A DNA stretch of 64,000 nt from Epilithonimonas sp042695135 (GTDB taxonomy: Bacteria; Bacteroidota; Bacteroidia; Flavobacteriales; Weeksellaceae): contig NZ_CP170547.1 in assembly GCF_042695135.1 (NCBI RefSeq), positions 806,001-870,000 of the forward strand, given 5' to 3'. The notes below the pieces were generated by a model. The model was not told where the DNA came from and did no database searches. It saw only the letters and a list, made by a program, of their open reading frames with translations. The translations under genes and the position numbers were made by a program. Below, piece after piece: positions 44,450-51,726 of the stretch (position 1 is its first letter; every line of letters begins with the position of its first letter).

Positions 44450-44714
44450 TTTGTGCATATTTCTCAGGATTCTTTTGGAATTCTGCTTTGCAATGGTCAC
44501 TGCAAAAACCGTACTTTTTTCTTTTGTAATCTGCGGTGTCTTTCAGAAAATCTGCGGTTTTCATTTTGCAGACAGGGTCTTCCGTGTTGACGACTTTGAC
44601 ATTTTTGAGGTTTGTAGCAGGTTTCATTTTCGAAACGTGTTTCACTTTTGGTGTTTCCTGAGCGCAGGAAAATATGGATACAGAAAGAAGTATCGATAAG
44701 ATGAATGTTTTCAT
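44439..44714 (-). CDS. YHS-domain lipoprotein
   Basis: The 91-residue protein has a lipoprotein signal (ILLSVSIFSCAQE) and one YHS domain: DPVCKMKTADF ... YGFCSDHCKAEFQKNPEKY. Its C-x(n)-CxxxC cysteines are typical of YHS and TRASH-like metal-binding modules, often linked to copper. Overlaps the SCO gene, so probably handed-off metal or coupled expression. Confidence 0.88.
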   Translation of the reverse strand: MKTFILSILLSVSIFSCAQETPKVKHVSKMKPATNLKNVKVVNTEDPVCKMKTADFLKDTADYKRKKYGFCSDHCKAEFQKNPEKYAQNAK

Positions 44715-44781
44715 TAATGCTTGATTTAATTTAATAAAATTTAAAAATTACTCTTGTAAAAAGAGAATTGTAATATTAAAA

Positions 44782-45150
44782 TCAAACCAACGGCGGATGG
44801 AAAATATCGGAGAATAAATTGAATTGATAAGAGAAGGATCGTTCGAAATTTAAATTTGAAATTTCGTAACTATAATCGGTTGTTTTAAGAAAAGTAATAT
44901 CTTCATTAATAATAAAAGTATCTGTAAAACCAGAAATGCTGATTCGGGAATCATTTTTAGATTGGTCTGTTGAGGTCTTTGCAATTTCTTTTTTCAGATA
45001 GCATTTTCCGTTGCACAACAGTTGAGGTTTGCTTTTGTTCTCGCAAAGATTCTTGGTGATGAAATTATAATTAACCGCATAATCTACTAATGGCATCAGC
45101 GGACGCAATGCGATTGTGAAAATGATGAAGACAGTAATTAGACTTTTCAA
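44782..45150 (-). CDS. Small exported Cys protein, paralogue B (unknown function)
   Basis: The 122-residue protein has a hydrophobic start (LITVFIIFTIALRPLMPLVD) and then NLCENKSKPQLLCNGKCYLK followed by KEIAKTS. It is paralogous to the protein at 42696-43061 over the core and the C-terminus. It is the first gene of the leftward unit before YHS-SCO-SOD. The pair brackets that unit. Function unknown; a copper-related role is inferred from context only. Confidence 0.7.
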   Translation of the reverse strand: MKSLITVFIIFTIALRPLMPLVDYAVNYNFITKNLCENKSKPQLLCNGKCYLKKEIAKTSTDQSKNDSRISISGFTDTFIINEDITFLKTTDYSYEISNLNFERSFSYQFNLFSDIFHPPLV

Positions 45151-45330
45151 TTCTTAATATTAGTACAAATATAAAGGTTTATCTTTTGAGTTGTTGATGA
45201 TAGAACTCATATTGATAGAAATATTTATCTCAGATTTTATTGATTTGGCAGATTTGATTTTAGTATTTATAATCTGTTAAATCTGCATAATCATAGAAAA
45301 TTAGAAAAATATAAGATTTTGATAATGAAA

Positions 45331-45356
45331 AAAACCCACAAGTAATTGCGGGTTTT
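45331..45356 (-). terminator. Terminator of the lmo0937-like gene
   Basis: AAAACCC / GGGTTTT stem; on the minus strand it is followed by a T-run. Confidence 0.65.
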
Positions 45357-45397
45357 AATTTTTAAGATGCAAAAATTATTTGCAAACATGTATTGAT

Positions 45398-45568
45398 TTA
45401 ATCAAGCGGTTTTCTGCCTGAAATCAGATTGTAAAGAACTACAATAATTGCGATTACCAATAAAATGTGCACCAAATTTCCTGTTGCCATTCCCGGTACA
45501 ACCCCTAACATTCCAAGTAGCCAGATTATAATACAAATCACTGCTACTAACCATAATAGATTTCTCAT
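45398..45568 (-). CDS. lmo0937-family mini membrane protein
   Basis: A 56-codon gene on the minus strand. The translation starts MRNLLWLVAVICIIIWLLGM and continues LGVVPGMATGNLVHILLVIA, ending NLISGRKPLD. Two hydrophobic helices separated by GVVPG match the lmo0937 family, whose members are frequent in stress-induced operons and have no known biochemical role. It has its own terminator and diverges from the SDR gene. Confidence 0.85.
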   Translation of the reverse strand: MRNLLWLVAVICIIIWLLGMLGVVPGMATGNLVHILLVIAIIVVLYNLISGRKPLD

Positions 45569-45751
45569 AATTTTAAATTTTGTTTATTTTGATTTTGTCT
45601 ATACATATTCTGTGCCTTTTTTGGAAAGTATTGATTTTCCGCTGATTAATATTTCTCAATCTATGTATGGTATTAGAATTGATAACTAAGTGGTTATGAC
45701 TTTATTATTAAAATAAAATCTTTTATCATATCATTTTCAAAATCAAATACT

Positions 45752-46744
45752 ATGGATTCTAATCATAAATTAATAAGAAGTTTAGCAGGAAAAACAGTCG
45801 TCATTACAGGCGGAAGCAGTGGCGTAGGAAGAGCAGCGGCTGAGGCATTTGCTCTGGAAGGGTGTAATGTTGTAATTGCTGCGAGAGGAAAAGAAGCGCT
45901 AGAAGAAACAGTCAGTCTTTGCAGAGATTTGGGCGCTATTGCTTTAGGAATTCCGACCGATGTCTCTGTCGCGGAAGATGTTCAAAAACTAGCTGAAGAA
46001 GCGTTGCAATTCAATGGGAGAATTGATATTTGGGTCAACAATGCAGGTGTTATGGCAAGTGGGAAATTCGAGGAAATACCAATGGAACTGAATGAGCAGG
46101 TTATCAAAACTAATCTTTTCGGTTATATGCACGGCGCGTACAGTGTCTTGCCGATTTTCAAAAAACAAGAAGAAGGGATTTTGATTAATAATGTTTCGAT
46201 TGGAGGCTTTATGCCGGCCCCTTACAGTGCCGTTTATTCCTCTACAAAATTCGGAATCCGTGGAATGATGGAAGGATTGCAGGGCGAAATATCAGATTTT
46301 CCAAATATTCACATCTGTAATCTGTTTCCTCAAATCCAAAGGTCGACAGGAAATGCACACTCCGCAAAATTCTCAGGACTGGATTTCAAAGTACCACCTT
46401 TTGCCGCAGATCCCAGAGATACCGCCGCAAAAATCGTTGAGTTGGCAAAGAACCCAAGAAAGGGTCTTTTCCCGGATATCAATTCATTAATTATAAAAAA
46501 CCTTTACGGCGCATTTCCAAAGACAATCATCAACACAGCCTCTGCAGCAATGCGCGTGATGATGAAAATAAAACAAGGGAAACCAAATCCCGGAAATGTA
46601 CTTTGGCCGTCACCAAAACCTCACAGAATCTATGGTGAAACCAGTTTACCAGTTCCGAACCGGAAAACTAAATTAGCGCTCCTCGCAGGAATTGGATTGG
46701 GACTGTCTTATATGATTATTAAAAATAGTTCTTCGAAGAAGTAA
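45752..46744 (+). CDS. Short-chain dehydrogenase/reductase with C-terminal membrane segment
   Basis: The 330-residue protein is a Rossmann-fold NAD(P)H oxidoreductase. The cofactor loop TGGSSGVGRAAAEAFALEG, NNAGVMASG, the catalytic Ser (NNVSIGG) and YSAVYSSTKFG (YxxxK-type) are present. Residues ~310-325 (LALLAGIGLGLSYMIIK) form a likely membrane anchor, unusual for classical SDRs. Substrate unknown. Single gene with a strong terminator; last core gene before the island. Confidence 0.9.
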   Translation: MDSNHKLIRSLAGKTVVITGGSSGVGRAAAEAFALEGCNVVIAARGKEALEETVSLCRDLGAIALGIPTDVSVAEDVQKLAEEALQFNGRIDIWVNNAGVMASGKFEEIPMELNEQVIKTNLFGYMHGAYSVLPIFKKQEEGILINNVSIGGFMPAPYSAVYSSTKFGIRGMMEGLQGEISDFPNIHICNLFPQIQRSTGNAHSAKFSGLDFKVPPFAADPRDTAAKIVELAKNPRKGLFPDINSLIIKNLYGAFPKTIINTASAAMRVMMKIKQGKPNPGNVLWPSPKPHRIYGETSLPVPNRKTKLALLAGIGLGLSYMIIKNSSSKK

Positions 46745-46765
46745 ACGTATTAATAATGCCTAAAC

Positions 46766-46795
46766 AAAAAACCACTGGATTTCAGTGGTTTTTTT
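46766..46795 (+). terminator. Terminator after the SDR gene
   Basis: Perfect 12-bp stem AAAAAACCACTG / CAGTGGTTTTTT, loop GATTT. Confidence 0.88.
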
Positions 46796-46802
46796 CTGTA
46801 AA

Positions 46803-46829
46803 GTGGAGTTGGAGGGATTCGAAACTCTA
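46803..46829 (-). other. tRNA-3'-end-like remnant, candidate attachment site
   Basis: On the minus strand the segment reads AGAGTTTCGAATCCCTCC followed by AACTCCAC, which resembles the T-loop (TTCGAAT) and acceptor end of a tRNA gene. No D- or anticodon arm is present, so it is not a tRNA gene. Such a fragment beside an accessory region is typical of the duplicated end of an element integrated at a tRNA. About 110 bp further on, GGGTGTAAAAATGGGTGTAA (46936-46955) is a direct repeat resembling integrase arm sites. Confidence 0.5.
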
Positions 46830-46989
46830 TGTTCATATATAATCATATATGATTTTATACATCTGTATATCAGTTGTTTAATTATTTTTTATTGTCTTTA
46901 ATCTTAATAAAATAATTACAAAAATACATCAAAAGTGGGTGTAAAAATGGGTGTAACTTTTTAAACGTTTATAATTAAAGAAATGTAGT

Positions 46990-47461
46990 TTTCGAATTAG
47001 AAAACAAACGATCCAATGGACAACTAATCTCTGAAAATGTTTAAAATTGTTGAGGTTCTTTTCTTCAATATATTGTTCGATAATCTTAAAATGAGATGGA
47101 AAATCTTTTTCAAAATATTGACGAAAGTCCAGTCCAATATTTTTCCATTAAATTCAAATCCCATGAACTCTAGGAATCCATTTAGTCCATCAAAAGTTAG
47201 CTTACCTTTCCATAAATCCTTTTGATAGTCTTCGTAACTTCCTCCATAATCGTTAAGAGTTATTATCTCAGGAAAATCAATTAAATCTTCACATATACTA
47301 AATAAAGTTCTTTTTACTTTCCCAGATTAAAATATTAAGCTTATGCTCTGAAGGAAATGTTTTCTTCACAAGAGAATATCCTGAATGTAGTGTAAATTTC
47401 ACCTTATCCGTTATGGATGGATCAATAGATTCTCCTCTGTTAAATGCAATGTTATATTTGT
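46990..47461 (-). pseudogene. Decayed minus-strand gene with at least two frameshifts
   Basis: The 890-bp gap 46745-47636 has no intact gene. Three protein-like pieces follow one another on the minus strand in different frames. First comes NKYNIAFNRGESIDPSITDK ... LNILIWESKKN (from about 47461, directly after a TAG). Next is SICEDLIDFPEIITLNDYGG SYEDYQKDLWKGKLTFDGLN (cited in two parts). Last is RQYFEKDFPSHFKIIEQYIE. No start codon is evident. I do not recognise the family. Confidence 0.4.
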
Positions 47462-47579
47462 TCTAATAGCTGTGTATATCCGTTAGTATATATACTAGTT
47501 GTTTTTGAGATTGGAAATATAAGCATGTATATATTTGGTTAATAGTGGTTTGCATCTTAAAAAAAACTAATCAAAAATC

Positions 47580-47619
47580 AAACTTTCGGCAGTAAACTGA
47601 TTTTTTTGCCGTAAGTTTG
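47580..47619 (+). promoter_or_regulatory. Inverted-repeat operator and -7 box of the AbiEi-like gene
   Basis: AAACTTTCGGCA (47580-47591) and TGCCGTAAGTTT (47607-47618) pair at 11 of 12 positions with a 15-bp spacer. The right arm overlaps a TAAGTTTG -7 box (47612-47619). AbiEi antitoxins are known to repress their own promoter by binding inverted repeats, so this is the probable operator. Confidence 0.6.
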
Positions 47620-47636
47620 TATCGTATTATTATTAG

Positions 47637-48374
47637 GTGGTAAAAAAAGATAAGAATAAAGTAGCGCTACAGGAATATTTTGGGAATAAATCAGAACTTT
47701 CCTTGGATGGCCTACGTACCTATTTTAAAATAAACGACCCTGAGATTCCGGATGCTACCATCAGGTGGAGGGTTCATGACCTTGTTAAATCGTCAATACT
47801 GCATAGAGTAGGAAGAGGACTGTTTCAACTCGGTGATGGTAGGTTATATCAGCCTGAACTATCTTCCAGGTCAAAAAAAATCAGCACATTTATCCGGAAA
47901 AACTTTCCTGATGTTTCTTTTTGTGTATGGAACTCAGACCTTTTAAATGAATTTACCCAGCATTTAATTGCATACCCATTTGTACTGGCAGATGTAGAGC
48001 GTGATGTTACAGAGTCTGTTTATTATCAACTCAAAAATAATTTTAGCGGTGTATTTCTACATCCTTCGGAAATGCTGATAAGCGATCTTCTTCCTGATTT
48101 CCGTTTACCCATCATAGTCCGGTGTCTTACAACTGAAAGTCCTTTGAATGAAGAAAGTGGTCTGCCCCTTATTACCCTAGAAAAGATGCTGGTCGATATA
48201 TTCTGTGATTCTGAGTTTACATTCCTCGCAGGCAGTGAGCTCAGAAGCATATTTGTTAATGTATTTAAAAAATATACTATAAATGAAAACAGGCTTTTGC
48301 GATATGCCGACCGGAAGGGCAGAAAACAGAAGCTGATTAAATATCTATACGACTCTCGCTTTCCTAAACAATAA
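47637..48374 (+). CDS. AbiEi-like (DUF6577-type) antitoxin, orphan
   Basis: The 245-residue protein starts at GTG. An N-terminal winged-helix part (LRTYFKINDPEIPDATIRWR ... HRVGRGLFQLG) precedes a nuclease-fold-like domain (VWNSDLLNEFTQHLIAYPFV; LPLITLEKMLVDIFCDSEFT). This is the layout of AbiEi-like type IV antitoxins, which pair with the nucleotidyltransferase toxin AbiEii. No such toxin gene follows; instead there are gene remnants. It may be a leftover antitoxin, an anti-addiction gene or a stand-alone repressor. The DUF number is from memory. Confidence 0.65.
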   Translation: MVKKDKNKVALQEYFGNKSELSLDGLRTYFKINDPEIPDATIRWRVHDLVKSSILHRVGRGLFQLGDGRLYQPELSSRSKKISTFIRKNFPDVSFCVWNSDLLNEFTQHLIAYPFVLADVERDVTESVYYQLKNNFSGVFLHPSEMLISDLLPDFRLPIIVRCLTTESPLNEESGLPLITLEKMLVDIFCDSEFTFLAGSELRSIFVNVFKKYTINENRLLRYADRKGRKQKLIKYLYDSRFPKQ

Positions 48375-48454
48375 CCATTATAAGTTCTAAATTATGTTTA
48401 TAATGATAACGTGGATATTATATATCATTATGAAAAGGAACTAAGAAAAATTAT

Positions 48455-48625
48455 TATGGAAAGTAATCTCATAAACCTATAAGTGCACCGGCAATCCAAT
48501 ATAACCATACTTATATCTTTAATGAATTAGCTAAAATTAATGACGTTAAAAACAGAATTGATTAATCTATATTGGAATGTTGGTGAAAACCCATTAAAAA
48601 GAGGGTATAAATGAGTGTAAATAAT
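48455..48625 (+). pseudogene. Remnant of a YhcG/DUF1016-type nuclease N-terminus
   Basis: MESNLINL, then (other frame) TYIFNELAKINDVKNRID, then (third frame) LKTELINLYWNVGENPLK resemble successive parts of the DUF1016 N-terminal domain (typical core: ELINLYWNVGKYI). Stops and frameshifts interrupt it, and the PDDEXK nuclease part is missing. Confidence 0.45.
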
Positions 48626-48645
48626 GTATTGATTATAAATTTGTT

Positions 48646-48770
48646 TTATGGGGGTTGAAGGGATTCTGGATATAATTTTTTAAAGTCTACTTCATCTGAA
48701 AAGATTTCAAAATCATTCGTAAAACCTTGCTGCTCCCATTTGTCCCAGAAAATATTAATAGTCAATCAAA
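48646..48770 (-). pseudogene. C-terminal remnant of an unrecognised protein
   Basis: The minus strand reads INIFWDKWEQQGFTNDFEIF followed by SDEVDFKKLYPESLQPP and a stop. It looks protein-like but has no start and is cut off by the hip operator region. Unrecognised. Confidence 0.3.
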
Positions 48771-48787
48771 ATAATTTATTTTTTAAA

Positions 48788-48836
48788 TGTTCGTTATTAT
48801 GAACAAAATAATTATATTTGTTCATAATAACGAACA
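48788..48836 (+). promoter_or_regulatory. Twin palindromic HipB operators around the hip promoter
   Basis: 48788-48805 (TGTTCGTTATTATGAACA) and 48819-48836 are perfect reverse complements (18 of 18). Each is itself a TGTTC-N8-GAACA palindrome. A TATATTTG -7 box (48813-48820) lies between them and touches the right site. E. coli HipB operators are TATCC-N8-GGATA, so the geometry is the same with a different half-site. The start codon of hipB follows 3 bp after the right site. Confidence 0.85.
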
Positions 48837-48838
48837 TA

Positions 48839-49123
48839 ATGAAAAGAAAACAAATTATTCTTCCGAAATACAAAGCTGTTATGGAGCAGATGGGAGAAAA
48901 TATAAAGCTTGCCCGAAAAAGAAGAAAGTTAAATGCTTTGCAGGTAGCCGAGAGGGCGGGCATTGCGCGTACAACTCTATACCTCATTGAGAAAGGAGAT
49001 CCTAGTGTGGCGATGGGTTCTTATTTTAGTGTTTTAAGAGTATTAGGTCTTAGTGATGATATACTGAAATTGGGATCTGATGATGAATTAGGACGCAAAT
49101 TGCAAGACTTAGAATTGTTATAA
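48839..49123 (+). CDS. hipB: HipB-like XRE-family antitoxin
   Basis: From the ATG at 48839 the protein has 94 residues with one Cro/C1-type helix-turn-helix (MGENIKLARKRRKLNALQVA ... ERAGIARTTLYLIEKGDPSV). Its C-terminal strand (LGRKLQDLELL) fits HipB. It should bind the twin operators upstream and neutralise HipA. Three bp before hipA. Confidence 0.9.
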   Translation: MKRKQIILPKYKAVMEQMGENIKLARKRRKLNALQVAERAGIARTTLYLIEKGDPSVAMGSYFSVLRVLGLSDDILKLGSDDELGRKLQDLELL

Positions 49124-49126
49124 CAA

Positions 49127-50383
49127 ATGAAACAGAATAAGGTAGATATATTAGTTTATGCTGACTGGATAGAACTTTCAGAGCCTCAATTAATGGGGGT
49201 CTTGTCTGCTAATTATGGAAAAGGAAAAAAATCATTTAGCTTTGAGTATACAAAAGAATGGCTTAAAAGCGATGGTCAAATTCTAATTGATCCCGATTTA
49301 CAGTTTTTCTCAGGAACACAATATCCTAACAAAAAAGAGAATTTTGGAGTTTTCATGGATAGTATGCCGGATACTTGGGGAAGAACTTTAATGAAAAGAA
49401 AGGCTGCTCAATTTGCGAGGGATAATGGAGAAAAGAATAAGAATCTGTATGATATTGATTATTTATTGGGTGTATATGATCACACCAGGATGGGAGCATT
49501 AAGATTTAAGATTTCAGAAGAAGGCAACTTCCTGGATGATGATGACAGTAATCCTACACCTCCATGGTCTTCACTAAGGGAATTGGAGGCTGCAGTGAAA
49601 AGTTTTGAAGAAGATGACCAGCCGAATATGAAGGAGCTGCTAGCCTTGTTGGTAGTTCCAGGATCATCACTAGGAGGAGCAAGGCCCAAAGCAAATGTTC
49701 TTGATGAAAATGGTAATTTATGGATTGCGAAATTTCCTTCTAAAAATGACACTATCGATAAAGCCGCGTGGGAGTATTTAGCATATAGATTGGCTATAAA
49801 TGTAGGGATCAATATGTCAGAAACTAAAATTCAAAAGCTAAACGGTAGTTATCATACATTTTTCACCAAACGGTTCGATAGGAATGGCAGTGGAAGAATA
49901 CACTTTTCATCAGCAATGACAATGACCGGAAAAAACGAAGATATATTAAAATCTGAACAAGCGAGTTATTTAGATATTCTTGATTTCATCGAAACTTATG
50001 GGACTGATGTTGAAAATAATTTGAAAGAATTGTGGAGAAGAATTATATTCAATATCTGCATATCAAATACAGATGACCATCTTAGAAATCACGGTTTTCT
50101 TTTGACTCCCCAAGGATGGGTATTATCACCTGCTTATGATCTTAATCCCTCAGTTGATAAAGATGGTCTGGCATTAAATATTGACATGGATAGTAATTCC
50201 TTAGATCTCGATCTTGCAAAAGAAGTTGGACAGTTTTTCAGGTTGGGAGAAAAGGAGATGGATTCAATTATAGAAAAAACCGTAAATGTGGTACGAGATT
50301 GGGTAAATATAGCTAATGAAATAGGGATTTCAAGATCAGAGCAACAGTTAATGCAGTCTGCTTTTTTACCGTTTGGGAAGTGA
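49127..50383 (+). CDS. hipA: HipA-like serine/threonine kinase toxin
   Basis: The 418-residue protein matches the HipA family. The ligand/activation loop region GSSLGGARPKANVLDENG, the catalytic segment IIFNICISNTDDHLRNHGFL (Asp in NTDDH) and LSPAYDLNPS (Mg-binding Asp) are intact. HipA kinases phosphorylate glutamyl-tRNA synthetase or other tRNA synthetases and cause growth arrest. With hipB it forms a complete type II toxin-antitoxin module inside the island. Confidence 0.93.
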   Translation: MKQNKVDILVYADWIELSEPQLMGVLSANYGKGKKSFSFEYTKEWLKSDGQILIDPDLQFFSGTQYPNKKENFGVFMDSMPDTWGRTLMKRKAAQFARDNGEKNKNLYDIDYLLGVYDHTRMGALRFKISEEGNFLDDDDSNPTPPWSSLRELEAAVKSFEEDDQPNMKELLALLVVPGSSLGGARPKANVLDENGNLWIAKFPSKNDTIDKAAWEYLAYRLAINVGINMSETKIQKLNGSYHTFFTKRFDRNGSGRIHFSSAMTMTGKNEDILKSEQASYLDILDFIETYGTDVENNLKELWRRIIFNICISNTDDHLRNHGFLLTPQGWVLSPAYDLNPSVDKDGLALNIDMDSNSLDLDLAKEVGQFFRLGEKEMDSIIEKTVNVVRDWVNIANEIGISRSEQQLMQSAFLPFGK

Positions 50384-50418
50384 AATAAATGGTAACGATA
50401 TGCTTTATGCAACTAAGC

Positions 50419-50450
50419 GTATGAGTGGTACATTGTATGAGTGGTACATT
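50419..50450. repeat. Perfect 16-bp tandem duplication
   Basis: GTATGAGTGGTACATT occurs at 50419-50434 and 50435-50450. AAGTATATAGTT also recurs at 50452-50463 and 50599-50610. The 446-bp gap 50384-50829 holds nothing else I can support besides the sspB-side -7 box. Confidence 0.7.
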
Positions 50451-50797
50451 TAAGTATATAGTTATCATACTTAAGGGAACAAGATACTTCGATGTACCAA
50501 ATTATATTTGTTATCTCAAAACTGAATTTTGAAGTTTTTTTGGAAAATACTCCGAGTAAATGCCGTCATTTTTGATATCCCTGGGCTTTAGTACAGTGAA
50601 GTATATAGTTGCCAAAAAGGATTATATTGTTTAAGGATACAAACTACATTTATTTCAGTTTTCGTAGAACAAAATTCATTTGAATTGGATTTTTATGATG
50701 AAAAATAATTATCTTTATTTGCTTATGATATACTTTTTTACAAAGTATTTATTTGTGATTCAAAGATTCAATGCAGGGAATAATGAATACAAAAAAC

Positions 50798-50805
50798 TAC
50801 CTTTG
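50798..50805 (+). promoter_or_regulatory. -7 box upstream of the DUF4007 operon
   Basis: TACCTTTG fits TAnnTTTG, 24 bp before the ATG at 50830. No TTG is seen at -33. Confidence 0.45.
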
Positions 50806-50829
50806 TATAGAAATTATTTTAATAAATAA

Positions 50830-51726
50830 ATGAGTGTAATTAATACAAATCTTAAATTACAATTTTCAGGACACGAATCGTTTTCTTGTAAACAATTCTG
50901 GTTAAAGAAAGGTTATGATTTTGTTCAGAAGGACAAAACATTTAATGATGATGAAGTGGTAATAGATCTAGGAGTTGGAAAAAATATGGTAAGCTCTATA
51001 CGATACTGGTGCAAGGCTTTCAATATCATTGATGAGAAAGATGATACTCCTACGGAATTGGGTAACTATATTTTTTCTGATAATGGTTATGATCCATATT
51101 TAGAAGATATTGGAACTCTTTGGCTTCTTCATTATAATCTTATCAAAAAAAACAAAGCCTCTTTGTATTCATTGCTGTTCAATGAATTTCGTAAGGAGAG
51201 AATAGATTTTACTAAAGAACACTTGCATTCTTTTTTAAAACGAAAATGTAATGAAGATAAGTCTGTTAATTATAGTGAAAAAACCATAACTACAGATATC
51301 AATGTTTTTTTCAGAAACTATGCTTCTCCCGAAAGAAAAGCAAAAGTAGATGTTGAAGATGTATTTTCCAATATATTTTTGGATTTACAATTAATTCATC
51401 AGTATAAAAAAATTGATATTGATGGCAAGATTGAAGACTGGTATAAGATAGGAAGTGAAAAAACCGATAGTTTACCATCTGAAATTGTTTTATATTCCAT
51501 AATTGATAATTATGAGGATAAAACAATTAGCTTTAAACAATTACTAACAGGAACAAACTCTCCTGGAAATATTTTCGCCCTTAATGCTGAAGAATTGTAC
51601 AAACATATTTTAAATATTAGTAACAAATATGCCAGTATAATTTATAGTGAGACGGCAGGTAACAGAACATTACAATTCAAGGAACAGATTAATAAATGGG
51701 AAATTCTTAATGAATACTATAGATAG
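50830..51726 (+). CDS. DUF4007 protein, SspB-like
   Basis: The 298-residue protein opens with the DUF4007 hallmark LQFSGHESFSCKQFWLKKGY (residues 10-29), then DLGVGKNMVSSIRYWCKAF, and an all-helical C-terminal part. As I recall, DUF4007 is the domain of SspB, the DNA-nicking component of SspABCD single-strand phosphorothioation. The gene order DUF4007-ATPase-PAPS reductase here supports that. Its stop overlaps the start of the ATPase gene by 17 bp. Base composition is visibly more A+T rich than the ribosomal block, consistent with acquired DNA. Confidence 0.8.
   Translation: MSVINTNLKLQFSGHESFSCKQFWLKKGYDFVQKDKTFNDDEVVIDLGVGKNMVSSIRYWCKAFNIIDEKDDTPTELGNYIFSDNGYDPYLEDIGTLWLLHYNLIKKNKASLYSLLFNEFRKERIDFTKEHLHSFLKRKCNEDKSVNYSEKTITTDINVFFRNYASPERKAKVDVEDVFSNIFLDLQLIHQYKKIDIDGKIEDWYKIGSEKTDSLPSEIVLYSIIDNYEDKTISFKQLLTGTNSPGNIFALNAEELYKHILNISNKYASIIYSETAGNRTLQFKEQINKWEILNEYYR

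Noticed and set aside
46803..46829. A tRNA gene
   Set aside because: Only T-loop and acceptor-like sequence is present; no D-arm or anticodon arm can be drawn.
47037..47225. 62-codon plus-strand reading frame
   Set aside because: It is the antisense of the decayed minus-strand gene and has no support of its own.
47637..48374. Complete AbiE toxin-antitoxin system
   Set aside because: No nucleotidyltransferase toxin gene lies on either side; only the antitoxin-like protein is present.
48646..48675. Second, degenerate copy of the tRNA-3'-like fragment (GGGGGTTGAAGGGATTCTGG), which would frame a 1.85-kb cassette with the AbiEi-like gene
   Set aside because: Only about 15 of 19 bases match, and the stretch also reads as the C-terminal end of a protein remnant on the minus strand, so it is weak as an attachment site.
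50384..50829. CRISPR-like repeats
   Set aside because: The 16-bp duplication is a single direct tandem without spacers; no array exists anywhere in the window.
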